Positions 7,464 through 17,755 of a stretch of 64,000 nucleotides of DNA are shown here, piece after piece; position 1 is the stretch's first letter; every line of letters starts with the position of its first letter. The position numbers and the translations under genes are program-made. The stretch lies in NCBI GenBank assembly GCA_046292465.1, contig JBKBRB010000006.1, positions 62,001-126,000 of the forward strand, written 5' to 3'. Under the pieces are notes generated by a model. That model saw only the letters and a list, made by a program, of their open reading frames with translations, made no database searches and was not told the DNA's origin. This stretch comes from JANWWM01 sp046292465 (lineage in GTDB: Bacteria > Bacteroidota > Chlorobiia > Chlorobiales > Thermochlorobacteraceae).

Positions 7464-10400
7464 ATGCCTGATTTTATCCATTTACATACGCACACACATT
7501 ACTCACTGCTCTCTTCGCCGATTTTGCCCGAAGATTTATTTGCCGACTGTTTGGCGAAAGGCATGAACGCTGTTGGAATTACAGACCATGCCTCGCTTTT
7601 CAATATGCCATCTCTTTTTTCAGGCGCTAAGAAAGTGAGCGAGAAAAAAGGAAAGCCCTTCAAACTCATAATTGGCGCAGAGCTTTTTATGGCACCAGAG
7701 TCGCGCCACAAAAAGGATTCTCGCGAGGTGCATCACTTGAACGTGCTGGTCAAAGACGCCATCGGTTATCGCAACTTGTGCAAAATTCTTTCCGCCGCCG
7801 CTCGCGAAGGCTTCTATTTCCGCCCGCGTGCAGACTTTGAACTTCTCTCTCAATACCACGACGGACTCATTTGCATGACCTCATGCGAAAAAGGTGAACT
7901 GCCGAAGCTTGTCGCCAAACAAGACCTTAACGGCGCACGTCAATTTATCCGAAACCATAAAGACCTTTTCGGCGACGATTTTTACATCGAGCTCGAGAAC
8001 CATTTCACCGATTCCGAAGCCCACATTAACCGCGCACTTATTGCACTTGCCCAAGAATTTGACGTCAAACTTGTTGCCACCAATGATGTCCATTACCTCA
8101 AACGCGAAGATGCGCCGAAACAAGAAGTCATGATGGCAATGAAGGGTAAGCACAAACTTTCTGATGCAAAGCGCATGCGATTTCCCACTGATGAATTTTA
8201 CCTCAAATCGCCTGACGAAATGGCGAAAGCGTTTCGCAACGAATACCGCGAACTCTCCAACACGCTTGAAATTGCCGAGAAATGCACATACATCTTCAAA
8301 GATGAACCTGCTAAGTTGCCACACTTTCCTATTCCGCCTGAATTTTCAGACAGCACTGCTTATTTGCGACATCTCACTTATCAAGGTGCTAGAGAGATTT
8401 ACGGCGATTTAGACGCGCTTGGCAAAAAAGGCGAGGAAATTAAAACACGCATTGAGTATGAACTTTCGACCATTGCGCGCATGGGCTATGATTCCTACTT
8501 TCTCATTGTTAGCGACTTGATTGCTGCCTCGCGCAAGCAAGGCTACTCCGTTGGTCCTGGTAGAGGCTCGGCGGCAGGTAGCATCGTTGCTTACTTAACC
8601 GGCATCACGCAAATTGACCCGCTCAAATACAACCTGCTTTTCGAGCGATTCCTCAACCCTGAACGCGTTACAATGCCCGACATTGACATCGACTTCACGC
8701 CTGTTGGAAAGCAGAAAGTCTTGGAATACACGATTGAAAAGTATGGCGCAGAATCGGTCTCCAAAATTGTCGCAATTTCCACATTAGGTGCGAAGGCTGT
8801 CATTAAAGATGTTGCGCGCGTTCTAGACGTGCCAATTGAAACGGTTAATTCCATCACCAAACTCGTTCCTTCAAAGCCGCCAGGTGCTTCACTTTCCGAT
8901 TTCATCAATGGCAATGCGAAACTCGGCATTGAGCCAGTCAAAGACCTCAAAGATTTGCTCAAGAGCCACGACCTGACAATTCGCAAAGTGATGGAATATG
9001 CGCTCGAGTTGGAAGGACGCGCACGCAATGTCTCTGTCCACGCTGCCGGCGTTGTGATTACGAACGGCGCCGTTGACGACTATGTGCCGCTTTATGTTTC
9101 CGATAAAGTTGAAACCGAAGAACGCCGCTATGCCGATGAATCACTTGAACATGAAGACTCCACAGAACGCGACACGCAAAAAGACGACAAACAAGTCGTT
9201 ACTCAATTCGATAAAGATTGGATTGAGAAAGCCGGCTTGCTCAAAATTGACTATCTCGGTTTGGAAACACTCGCCGTTATTGACGAAACGCTCCGCCTTA
9301 TTGAAAAGCGATATAGCAAGAAAATTAACTTGCAACAGATTCCGATGGACGACCGCAAGACGTTCAAAATTTTTCAAGACGGAAAAATGGCAGGCATTTT
9401 TCAGTTTGAATCCAGCGGCATGCAAAACTACATGATTCAACTTCAACCGACGACCGTTGAAGACATCATCGCCATGAGCGCGCTCTACCGCCCTGGTCCG
9501 ATGCAATTCATTCCTGACTACATCAATCGCAAGCACGGAAAGGAAGAGACCAAATATGCTCATCCGCTCCTTGAACCAATTTTGAGTTACACATACGGCA
9601 TTATGGTTTATCAAGAGCAAATCATGCAAACCGCACAGGTCTTGGGTGGCTACTCGCTTGGCGGCGCAGACTTGCTTCGGCGCGCAATGGGCAAAAAGGA
9701 TAAAGAGAAAATGGCAAAGGAACGCTCTCGCTTTGTTGAAGGCGCAAAGAACTTGCACAACATTCCAGAAGACATTGCACATGAGATTTTCTCGACGATG
9801 GAAAAATTCGCTGAATATGGTTTCAATCGTTCTCACTCAGCAGCATATGGCGTGTTGGCTTATCAAACCGCGTATCTCAAAGCGCATTACACCGCCGAAT
9901 TTATGTGCGCTATTCTCAACAGCGAAGCTGACGACAAAGAACGCGTTAAACACCTTTGCGACGAGGCAAAATCGATGGGCATTCAAATCCTTCCGCCGAG
10001 CGTCAATAAAAGCGACGCGCTCTTTACTGTTGAAGACTTAAAAGATGGGTCAAAAGCCATTCGGGTTGGATTGAGTGCGATTAAAGGTGTTGGCAGTGCC
10101 GGCAAAGAAATCGCGCTGGCGCGTTTGCGTCGGAAAAAAGCATTCAAACATTTCTTTGAATTTTGTTCATCGGTCGATTTGCGCATTGTCAATAAACGCG
10201 CGCTTGAAAGTTTGGTCGAAGCCGGCGCATTCGACGACATCAATCCTGATAGAGCCTTGCTTTACGCAAATATCGAGAAAGGCATTGAGTTTGGCAGAAA
10301 GGTTAATAAAAGCGCGACAACAGGGCAAGAAGGGTTTTTCAATGATGAAAAGTTTTCAGGCAGCGACCGCATCGATTACCCCGACCTGACCAAAGCCGAG

Positions 10401-11051
10401 GCTTGGACCGATTCTGAAAAACTGCAACGCGAAAAAAATCTCGTCGGATTCTATCTCTCTCAACATCCGCTCGAAAAGTATCGACGCGATTGGGAGGCAT
10501 TTGCGACGCTCAAACTCGGCAACAAAACTTACGAACCCAAGCGTCTCTATAAACTCATTGGCATGATTGTGGAGACGAAAATCACCTTCACGAAAAAAGG
10601 CGATAAAATGATGTTCGGCGTGTTGGAAGACTTTGAAGGCAAGTGCGAGTTTACGGTTTTTCCTAAAACGTTTGAAACCTTCGAGAAAGAGTTGCAAAAA
10701 GACAACATTGTGATGCTCATTGCCGAAGCCGATACGCGCGAGGGCAAACTCAGCCTCCTTGTCAATGAAGTCATTCCGATTCGCAAGGTGCGCGAAAAAT
10801 TGATTCAGAAAGTCATTTTGAAGATAGACGGCACGGATTCGGATGTCTTGAACAAACTTGCCAGCATCAAAGAGATTTGCGAGAAGAACAAAGGTGGCAC
10901 GCCAATCGATTTCGAGGTCATGCTCGAGGGCGAAGGCAAACGGCGTCAGCTTCGGCTGTTTGCGCGTCGCATGACGATTGAGTCGGAAAACGAAGTGCTC
11001 GACGCCTTGTCGCTCGTCATTGGTTCGGAGTCTGTGCGCATTTCAGCCTGA
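7464..11051 (+). CDS. dnaE: DNA polymerase III alpha subunit
   Basis: Replicative polymerase (1195 aa). N-terminal PHP domain begins HLHTHTHYSLLSS with GITDHASLF at 38-46 and ENHFTDSEAH near 178. The polymerase core has PGRGSAAGS at 365-373 and the catalytic PDIDIDF at 405-411. A charged low-complexity insert lies around residues 550-570. The C-terminal part includes the helix-hairpin-helix region (AIKGVGSAGKEI) and an OB-fold (KKGDKMMFGVLEDFEGKCE). Length and order match DnaE1. No intein or frameshift. It heads the rightward gene run and is probably transcribed alone. Confidence 0.96.
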   Translation: MPDFIHLHTHTHYSLLSSPILPEDLFADCLAKGMNAVGITDHASLFNMPSLFSGAKKVSEKKGKPFKLIIGAELFMAPESRHKKDSREVHHLNVLVKDAIGYRNLCKILSAAAREGFYFRPRADFELLSQYHDGLICMTSCEKGELPKLVAKQDLNGARQFIRNHKDLFGDDFYIELENHFTDSEAHINRALIALAQEFDVKLVATNDVHYLKREDAPKQEVMMAMKGKHKLSDAKRMRFPTDEFYLKSPDEMAKAFRNEYRELSNTLEIAEKCTYIFKDEPAKLPHFPIPPEFSDSTAYLRHLTYQGAREIYGDLDALGKKGEEIKTRIEYELSTIARMGYDSYFLIVSDLIAASRKQGYSVGPGRGSAAGSIVAYLTGITQIDPLKYNLLFERFLNPERVTMPDIDIDFTPVGKQKVLEYTIEKYGAESVSKIVAISTLGAKAVIKDVARVLDVPIETVNSITKLVPSKPPGASLSDFINGNAKLGIEPVKDLKDLLKSHDLTIRKVMEYALELEGRARNVSVHAAGVVITNGAVDDYVPLYVSDKVETEERRYADESLEHEDSTERDTQKDDKQVVTQFDKDWIEKAGLLKIDYLGLETLAVIDETLRLIEKRYSKKINLQQIPMDDRKTFKIFQDGKMAGIFQFESSGMQNYMIQLQPTTVEDIIAMSALYRPGPMQFIPDYINRKHGKEETKYAHPLLEPILSYTYGIMVYQEQIMQTAQVLGGYSLGGADLLRRAMGKKDKEKMAKERSRFVEGAKNLHNIPEDIAHEIFSTMEKFAEYGFNRSHSAAYGVLAYQTAYLKAHYTAEFMCAILNSEADDKERVKHLCDEAKSMGIQILPPSVNKSDALFTVEDLKDGSKAIRVGLSAIKGVGSAGKEIALARLRRKKAFKHFFEFCSSVDLRIVNKRALESLVEAGAFDDINPDRALLYANIEKGIEFGRKVNKSATTGQEGFFNDEKFSGSDRIDYPDLTKAEAWTDSEKLQREKNLVGFYLSQHPLEKYRRDWEAFATLKLGNKTYEPKRLYKLIGMIVETKITFTKKGDKMMFGVLEDFEGKCEFTVFPKTFETFEKELQKDNIVMLIAEADTREGKLSLLVNEVIPIRKVREKLIQKVILKIDGTDSDVLNKLASIKEICEKNKGGTPIDFEVMLEGEGKRRQLRLFARRMTIESENEVLDALSLVIGSESVRISA

Positions 11052-11152
11052 CGCTGTTCGAGCAGTATTGGAAAAACTGTTTGGAAGTTGTATCTTCGGG
11101 GCGCTTTTTTCGCACCAATCACACCAAAACAAATGGATTCTCACTTAGCCAG

Positions 11153-12097
11153 ATGAAGAAAAACCGTTACTTTTACTTTTCCGAGGAAGATTGCAAATAC
11201 GTAGAGGTTAAACGCCGTCGTGGTGCAACGCTCACGGCACTCTTCATTGGGCTACTGCTGCTTTCAGTCGGCACAGCCGTTCTGCTTCACTTCTATTCCT
11301 ACACTTCCCTTCCCTTCTTTCAGCCCGCCTATCAAGTTGATGCTGACCTTCAAAAAATGCACGATAAGCTCGATCGCATGGCACGCATGCTTGAAAAGTT
11401 AGCACAAACCGATAATGTGCTACGCACAGCCGTCAATTTACCTACTATCTCCGAGGAAGAGAAGCAAATGGCAACAGGAGGTAACCGCCTAAGTTTGCTT
11501 GAATTGCCAATGCCGACGGCACTTGCAACCACATCCCAGCTTATCAACCAACTTTCTCGGCAAATTGAGCGTCAAGAATCCAGCTATCAGGAAATTTTCA
11601 GCAAGTATAAGGAGAATCAAGAACTCTTCGCTTGCATTCCAGCCATTAAGCCAATTGATGCACCACGCACCAGCGGATTCGGCATGCGCTTGCATCCGAT
11701 TTATCAAATTATGAAGTTTCACGCAGGTCAAGATTTTACCGCGCCAACCGGCACACCGATTTACGCCACAGGCAACGGCGTTGTTGAAACGGCTTCGTTT
11801 GTCGACGGTTACGGAAACTGTGTCATTATTGACCATGGTTTTGGATACAAAACGGTTTATGCACATCAATCCAAACTTAATGTGAAGGTAGGTCAATCGG
11901 TTAAGCGCGGCATGCTGATTGGATATGTGGGCAACACAGGCGTTTCTGAAGCACCACATTTGCATTATGAAGTCATCAAAGATGGCATTAAGGTTAATCC
12001 ATCGTCATACTTTTTTGAAGACATGACGCCTGAAGAATACAACGCGGCAGTGCTTGCCGTTTCGCAGTCGCAGAACAGCGAAGCTCGACCAGAGTAA
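11153..12097 (+). CDS. M23-family (LytM) metallopeptidase, membrane-anchored
   Basis: Envelope endopeptidase-like protein of 314 aa from MKKNRYFYFSEED. A basic stretch (VKRRR) precedes one membrane helix (TLTALFIGLLLLSVGTAVLL), then a coiled-coil-like linker, then the M23 domain with FGMRLHPIYQ, HAGQDF (HxxxD zinc ligands) and HLHYEV (HxH). All metal ligands of an active LytM enzyme are present, so it probably cuts peptidoglycan cross-bridges. A longer frame opens at 11081, but the added residues look untranslated. Confidence 0.88.
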   Translation: MKKNRYFYFSEEDCKYVEVKRRRGATLTALFIGLLLLSVGTAVLLHFYSYTSLPFFQPAYQVDADLQKMHDKLDRMARMLEKLAQTDNVLRTAVNLPTISEEEKQMATGGNRLSLLELPMPTALATTSQLINQLSRQIERQESSYQEIFSKYKENQELFACIPAIKPIDAPRTSGFGMRLHPIYQIMKFHAGQDFTAPTGTPIYATGNGVVETASFVDGYGNCVIIDHGFGYKTVYAHQSKLNVKVGQSVKRGMLIGYVGNTGVSEAPHLHYEVIKDGIKVNPSSYFFEDMTPEEYNAAVLAVSQSQNSEARPE

Positions 12098-12188
12098 AAT
12101 TTTTTCTAAAACCTGTTTCGTGGGAACGATTCAAGCACAGAGATACTTTAACCCCAAAATTTCTCAATCTTTATTCAGTTATACTACT

Positions 12189-12416
12189 ATGTACTGGAAT
12201 CTCGAGTTAGCGCGATACCTCGTTGACGCACCTTGGCCAGCAACCAAAGATGAACTTATCGACTATGCCAATCGTATCGGAGCGCCGCAAGAGGTCCTTG
12301 AAAATCTTTACGAACTTACCAGCGACGAACCATACGAGAGCATCGAAGAAATCTGGCCTGACTTTCCAACCAACGAGGACTTTTACTACAACGACGAAGA
12401 TTCCGACAACTACTGA
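12189..12416 (+). CDS. DUF2795 family protein
   Basis: 75-aa acidic cytoplasmic protein. The sequence MYWNLELARYLVDAPWPATK through EPYESIEEIWPDFPT is the conserved DUF2795 pattern that is frequent in Chlorobi and Bacteroidetes; its function is unknown. The ATG at 12189 is preferred over an upstream in-frame ATG because the family begins at MYW. The tail (EDFYYNDEDSDNY) is strongly acidic. It lies immediately upstream of the Omp85 gene. Confidence 0.85.
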   Translation: MYWNLELARYLVDAPWPATKDELIDYANRIGAPQEVLENLYELTSDEPYESIEEIWPDFPTNEDFYYNDEDSDNY

Positions 12417-12417
12417 A

Positions 12418-14790
12418 TTGTCTCGTCGTTCGTTTTTTCGTTGTCAAACCCAGCACCTCAATAGCAGGTGCTTGGGTTTGATGCTTCTATTACTTTGTTC
12501 TGTTGGACTCTCGGCGCAAGCTTACAACCCAGCAGAGAATAAGCCAATCACTTCTTCTCCGAAGACTCCTCGATACATCAATGAACTGATTATTCAAGGC
12601 AACAACGCGATATTGACGCTTGAGCTGCTTGAGGAAACTTTCACCAAAGGGAACGCATCGTTTTTCGGTATCAAGCCTTGGCTCGGCATTTATCGCTTTG
12701 GGGATTTGGTGTTTCCCGACTCAAGTTCTCAAGCTCCACAATGGGTTGTGTCGCTCAAACGTTGGATGCAGTATTCGGTTGGTGAGCCGCCTGCTGAATT
12801 TGATGAAGCGACCTTCGAGCTTGACCTTGCAAAAATTCGTGAAATTTATTTCAACAACGGCTACTTTGACGCCAAAGTCAAAGGAAAGATTACGCCTTCA
12901 TTGCCCTCCATTCCTGAACTTATTCCCAACGATACTTTATTCTACAATGTGGAGATTGAGATTATAGAAGGCGAACCAACACGCCTTTCCCAAATCAAAT
13001 ACTTTGGCATTGAAGCACTCGCCTCTGAACTTCAAGAAGCCATTTTGCGCAATGAGATTTTGAGACAAGGCTCTGTTTATACAGTCAAAGACATGGTGGC
13101 AGAGCGCGAGAGAATTGTCAATCTAATGCTTTCCAATGGCTACGCACTTTTCGTTGCCGATAGCGTGAAGTTCATCATCGATACGCTCAATCACCTTGCC
13201 GATGTGAATGTGTTTATCTCGCCGACGGAATACTTGGACTTTGGAAGCGTAACAGCCATTGTTCATGACCCATTTCTTCCTGACTCACTTGCACCGTTCA
13301 AAGAAACATTTGAAGATAATGTGCGCATTCGCACATATGGCGAGCAGCGCATTAAGCACGATGTGATTCGCCGCTCGATTTCTTATCGTCCTGGCAACCG
13401 TTCCGACATCAACAAACGGCGCGAGACGATACGCCGACTTGGGTCGACAGGTATTTTCGAGAGCATGACGATTCGCAACGACTCGCTCGCCTTCGAAGCC
13501 GACTATCCAACGAAGCGCATTCACACCACGATTGAACTCACCCAACTACCGCGACACCAGATTAAGCCAGCGCTCAAAATGGACAATCGCAACAACGCGC
13601 CGTTCATCTCGCTCAGCGCAGGCTACCTAAATCGGAATTTGACGGGCGGCGCGGAAAGCTTTAACCTCACCGCATCTATCGGCTTACAACTAACATACAA
13701 TCGCGAGCAATTTGCAGGCTTGCGCGACAGCCGTTTGATTGACGAACTGCCCTTTAACTTCGATGTCGGAGGCGAACTGACACTTCCTTACTTTACAAGC
13801 GATAAGAGCCGTTTCATCGCAACCTTGCGATACAGTGTTATACAGCCACCGCTTCTCTTACGGATTCAGAATGTCTCGTTTCGTTCGCGTGCGCAATACA
13901 CGCCAAATGAATTTCAGCGAATTAACTTTGATATGGTGGATTTGGAAATCATCAATTACGACTCGGCTCGCGGGGCGCGCCAACTCTTCATCAATCAAGG
14001 TCGACCGCTCGATTTGCTCGACAGCCTCGTCAAAGACGGAACAGGCTTTAATCAAACCATTCGCTTTGATTTTACTTTCAACAATTTTACCGAAGCCCGC
14101 CGTTGGATTGATGTGCGCTGGAATGTCTTGCTCGAAGACGCTGGGCTCATTACAGGCTTGATTGACCGTTTTATCGACACACGCCCGAACCCACGCTTCA
14201 CCGAATCCGACGCACAGATTTTCGGGCTACGCTATTTCGAGTATCGAAAAGTTTCCACACAGATTGCGCTCTCAAAATTTTTCAATCGCTTTGCACAAGG
14301 TGCGGTGAAGTTGCTATTAGGCTATATGGCACCCTACGGAAAATCGCGTGAAACACCATTCATTCGTCGCTTTTTCGCAGGCGGACCGAACGGCATTCGT
14401 GCCTTTCCATTTAACTCGCTTGGTCCAGGGAACAACTCAAGTTTGGTCGAAGCACAATTCGGAGCGGATATAAAAATCGAGACGAGTGTGGAGTATCGAT
14501 ACTTCTTTTTTCAGACGCTCGGCAAGCCGTCGGGCGTCGCACTCTTCATTGACGCAGGCAATATCTGGCGGCGCGCAGGCGAAAACTCCTTCTCGTTTGA
14601 TGAACTCCGCAAAACCTTTGCGGTTGGTGCAGGCTACGGCTTTCGCATTGGCACGCCGATTGGTCCGATTCGTCTGGACTTTGCTTATCGCGTCTTTGAC
14701 CCAACACAGCCCGGCGGTCGCCGTTGGGCGTTCAAACGATGGAATCTGACCAGTTTTCTATTCAACTTCGGCATTGGTGAAGCCTTTTAA
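12418..14790 (+). CDS. Outer-membrane assembly protein of the Omp85 (BamA/TamA) family
   Basis: About 790 aa. A signal peptide (CLGLMLLLLCSVGLSAQA) is followed by POTRA-like repeats (about residues 45-300) and a C-terminal 16-strand beta-barrel with GGPNGIRAFPFNSLGPG (the RGF-type lid motif region) and PIGPIRLDFAYRVFDP, ending in a terminal Phe (FLFNFGIGEAF). It is thus an outer-membrane insertase or translocation pore. The start is uncertain: TTG at 12418, 1 bp after the DUF2795 stop, gives a basic n-region; ATG at 12481 gives a signal without positive charge. The frame also reads back through DUF2795, which is not real coding. Confidence 0.85.
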   Translation: MSRRSFFRCQTQHLNSRCLGLMLLLLCSVGLSAQAYNPAENKPITSSPKTPRYINELIIQGNNAILTLELLEETFTKGNASFFGIKPWLGIYRFGDLVFPDSSSQAPQWVVSLKRWMQYSVGEPPAEFDEATFELDLAKIREIYFNNGYFDAKVKGKITPSLPSIPELIPNDTLFYNVEIEIIEGEPTRLSQIKYFGIEALASELQEAILRNEILRQGSVYTVKDMVAERERIVNLMLSNGYALFVADSVKFIIDTLNHLADVNVFISPTEYLDFGSVTAIVHDPFLPDSLAPFKETFEDNVRIRTYGEQRIKHDVIRRSISYRPGNRSDINKRRETIRRLGSTGIFESMTIRNDSLAFEADYPTKRIHTTIELTQLPRHQIKPALKMDNRNNAPFISLSAGYLNRNLTGGAESFNLTASIGLQLTYNREQFAGLRDSRLIDELPFNFDVGGELTLPYFTSDKSRFIATLRYSVIQPPLLLRIQNVSFRSRAQYTPNEFQRINFDMVDLEIINYDSARGARQLFINQGRPLDLLDSLVKDGTGFNQTIRFDFTFNNFTEARRWIDVRWNVLLEDAGLITGLIDRFIDTRPNPRFTESDAQIFGLRYFEYRKVSTQIALSKFFNRFAQGAVKLLLGYMAPYGKSRETPFIRRFFAGGPNGIRAFPFNSLGPGNNSSLVEAQFGADIKIETSVEYRYFFFQTLGKPSGVALFIDAGNIWRRAGENSFSFDELRKTFAVGAGYGFRIGTPIGPIRLDFAYRVFDPTQPGGRRWAFKRWNLTSFLFNFGIGEAF

Positions 14791-14801
14791 CTTTTTTATT
14801 C

Positions 14802-15458
14802 ATGGAACATCTTCCAAAACTCGTTGCACCGTCGATTCTTTCCGCCGATTTCACAAAACTCCGAGAAGAAATTTCGCTTGTCGAGCGCGCCGGCGCAGAT
14901 TGGATTCACTGCGACGTGATGGACGGGCGATATGTGCCGAACATCACCTTCGGTCCGTTCATCGTCGAAGCCGTGCGCCGCACCACATCGCTGACGATTG
15001 ACACGCACCTTATGATTGTTGAGCCTGAAAAATACATCGCCGATTTTGTGAAGGCAGGTTCAAATCAAATCACCGTTCATCAAGAAGAATGTAAGCATCT
15101 GCATCGCACGGTCGAGCAAATTAAATCGCTGGGCGCAAAGGCAGGCGTTTCGCTTAACCCTTCGACGCCGGTTTCAACCCTTGAAGAAATTTTGCCCGAC
15201 CTTGATTTGGTCTTGATTATGTCGGTCAACCCCGGCTTTGGTGGGCAGAAGTTTATTGAACGCTCGATTGAAAAACTCAAAAAACTTGATGTGATGCGTC
15301 AAGCGTTGAACCCAACGTTAATCATTGCGATTGACGGCGGAATCTCAGAACAAAACTGCACGCGCGTGCGCAAAGCAGGTGCGAATGCCTTGATTGCCGG
15401 CTCTGCGGTTTTTCGCTCGCCGAATCCCGCTGAAACTATTGCCAAACTCAAGGCGTGA
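14802..15458 (+). CDS. rpe: Ribulose-phosphate 3-epimerase
   Basis: Interconverts ribulose-5-phosphate and xylulose-5-phosphate. 218 aa, the normal length of this TIM barrel. Motifs: LVAPSILSADF, HCDVMDGRYVPN (metal/catalytic Asp), THLMI, VLIMSVNPGFGGQKFI and the phosphate-binding end IAIDGGIS...AGSAVF. It starts 11 bp after the Omp85 gene and may be co-transcribed with it. Confidence 0.96.
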   Translation: MEHLPKLVAPSILSADFTKLREEISLVERAGADWIHCDVMDGRYVPNITFGPFIVEAVRRTTSLTIDTHLMIVEPEKYIADFVKAGSNQITVHQEECKHLHRTVEQIKSLGAKAGVSLNPSTPVSTLEEILPDLDLVLIMSVNPGFGGQKFIERSIEKLKKLDVMRQALNPTLIIAIDGGISEQNCTRVRKAGANALIAGSAVFRSPNPAETIAKLKA

Positions 15459-15561
15459 TTGCGCCCGAACTCCTTATTCAAAAACGTTATTCTTGATTTT
15501 CGCATTACCCCTTTTAGGGCATCAGTTCAACAACCAAACATCAACATTTTCACCTCACACT

Positions 15562-17691
15562 ATGCCTCGAAGTTTCAATCACTGCAAGACGCGCGCACAA
15601 CTGGCTTGTCTCATGCTATTGTGGCTTGCAAGCGTTTTGAATGTTCAAGCAAGTTTAAAGCCGCTTCCTGTTTATTTCCGATACGAACTTCTCAAATCAG
15701 GTGCGCTGACGAATTTAGTCGTCGGTGATTTTAATGGCGACGGGCTTTCAGATATTGCAGGTTTAACGCGCTCGCAACGCGACCTTGTTGTGATGCCTTC
15801 CAAAGGGAAATTCTCTTTTCGTTCTTATCAACCGTTCCGCATGCCTTCGCGTGTGAAGTCGCTTCTCGCCCTTGATATTGCCGGCAAGAAACATTCAGAA
15901 GTGGTTGCGCTTATTTCCTCACCTTCCCGCGCTCAGTTGTGGCAGATTGGCGGAGCAGGTCGCATCAACCCTAAAAAGCAAGCGGAATTGTCGCTTCCCG
16001 AAGGCACTGACCAGTTATATCTCTCGAGCCAACATTCATCAGAGACATTCCACTTTTTCGCACGCACAGAAACAGGAGAACTAACCGCCTTTTCTTTGCA
16101 CAAAAAGGAAGGATTTTCAACCGATAAGCCGCTTTCGCTTTCGCATCGAGTTAGCGCGGTCTTTTTGCCTAATTTTTCAACCTCTGATTTTTTCACGCAA
16201 GCCGTTGGCGAAAATGTTTTATGGCTTCATCGTTCGCCTCCAAACGAGCCCTTAGCAATTCGCTGCAAAGAATCCGTTTCGCTGGCGGCAACAGCAGATT
16301 TCAATCGCAATGAACTGCTCGACCTTGTCATCGTCCAAGCGATTCCCAATCGGAAAACCGCCGTTGAGGTGATGTTTGACGTCGGCGTAGAAACAGGCGT
16401 TGCGCCGATTCGATTTGAGACTGTAGTCAATCCGAAGCAAATTTTCATTCAAGATTTCAACGGCGATAGATTGCTCGATATTGGATTAAGCGACGGCACT
16501 TCCTTTGTGATTCACTTCGCGCAGTCAACGACGGCTTTTTTGGAAAGCATGGTTATTGCATTTTCCGATGAAACTTCAGGCGTTACCGTTGCCGACCTCA
16601 ATCAAGATGGAAAGCCCGAGATTATCGTCTCCGAACAAAAAACAGGAAAGTTGGTCGTTTATTCAACATCGCACTACGAACTTTTGGGCGTTGAGCGTCT
16701 GGCAACCAGTGGGGCACCTGCGCAAATTGACTTTCACTCAGCTCGAAAGCAGTTGTTCGTGGGTTCTAATCGGCATCATCAAATTGAAGCGATGCAGGTT
16801 GACCGTCATTTCTCGCGTAGCGGCTCGTTTTCTGTGGCAGGAAAAATTCTCTCGCTATGGCACGACGCGTCGGAGATGATTTCACTGACGACTTCGCCCG
16901 TAACGCTTGTGAGAAAGCTTTACAAGTCGGAACAAGTGGTTTCGCATCGGCTTTTTTCGCTTGGGGTTTCACATGCTGTTTTTTGGCCGGCGTTAGCAGG
17001 TCAGCCTGCATTCCTTGCTGTTTTGGAAGAACGTAACTCTGGTGCTGTGCCTCAGTTGCTTTTTTATGCGTTGAATCGTGATAGTACGCTTTCAGTTTCC
17101 GAGTTGCTCCTCGATACGCCTATTAGCGGCGAGCATATCATTAGCATTGCCGGCGTAGCGCTCAAAAAGAAGCATTATTTGGTCGTGTTGAAATATGAGC
17201 CTAATCTCCAAGCGGTCGTTGTCTATGAGTTGAAAATGCAGAATGGGCGATTGTGCCTTGATGAAACCGCACGGCATACTCTTCCGAACCGGCTTGTGGC
17301 GCAAGGTGCACGGTATCTATCAGTGAAAGTAACCAAAAACGAAACGATAGATTTTTTGGTAGCAAGTTCTAAAAGCGCGGCGATATTTCTTTCAGAGCAA
17401 TTGTATCAGCCACGACAAATTTCTAACTTTCCAAAACTTAACACTAACGATATTGTGCTGTGGCGCGACAGTGACGGCGATGAGCTCGCAGACCTTATCA
17501 TCAGCCGACATCAACGCGCCGAACTTCTCTTTTTGCGAGGACGCCCAAAAGGCAATTTTGATATGCCGAAAATCATACTCAACGATGTGATTGCAACGGG
17601 AGTTGTTTCGGCTGTAACTAAACAAAAAACAGTGCTTTTCGTTGCAAACACCAAACTTCACACGATTGACATTCTACGCTTGAAAAAATAA
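15562..17691 (+). CDS. Secreted protein with degenerate FG-GAP/VCBS-like repeats
   Basis: 709 aa from ATG at 15562, which opens a signal peptide (LACLMLLWLASVLNVQA). Calcium-loop motifs of the FG-GAP/VCBS type recur through the chain: DFNGDGLSD, DFNRNELLD, DFNGDRLLD, DLNQDGKPE and DSDGDELAD, suggesting a beta-propeller with Ca2+ sites. There is no C-terminal sorting tail and no membrane anchor after the signal, so it is probably periplasmic. Its ligand is unknown. The frame continues upstream into rpe, but that part is not plausible coding. Confidence 0.75.
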   Translation: MPRSFNHCKTRAQLACLMLLWLASVLNVQASLKPLPVYFRYELLKSGALTNLVVGDFNGDGLSDIAGLTRSQRDLVVMPSKGKFSFRSYQPFRMPSRVKSLLALDIAGKKHSEVVALISSPSRAQLWQIGGAGRINPKKQAELSLPEGTDQLYLSSQHSSETFHFFARTETGELTAFSLHKKEGFSTDKPLSLSHRVSAVFLPNFSTSDFFTQAVGENVLWLHRSPPNEPLAIRCKESVSLAATADFNRNELLDLVIVQAIPNRKTAVEVMFDVGVETGVAPIRFETVVNPKQIFIQDFNGDRLLDIGLSDGTSFVIHFAQSTTAFLESMVIAFSDETSGVTVADLNQDGKPEIIVSEQKTGKLVVYSTSHYELLGVERLATSGAPAQIDFHSARKQLFVGSNRHHQIEAMQVDRHFSRSGSFSVAGKILSLWHDASEMISLTTSPVTLVRKLYKSEQVVSHRLFSLGVSHAVFWPALAGQPAFLAVLEERNSGAVPQLLFYALNRDSTLSVSELLLDTPISGEHIISIAGVALKKKHYLVVLKYEPNLQAVVVYELKMQNGRLCLDETARHTLPNRLVAQGARYLSVKVTKNETIDFLVASSKSAAIFLSEQLYQPRQISNFPKLNTNDIVLWRDSDGDELADLIISRHQRAELLFLRGRPKGNFDMPKIILNDVIATGVVSAVTKQKTVLFVANTKLHTIDILRLKK

Positions 17692-17755
17692 AAACGAAGC
17701 AAGCGAAAACACGGTTCGACACACTTTACAATACAGCAAAATAATCTATCCCAAA

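Noticed and set aside
9141..9836. 231-codon frame antisense to dnaE
   Set aside because: A by-product of codon bias opposite the polymerase core, with no motif.
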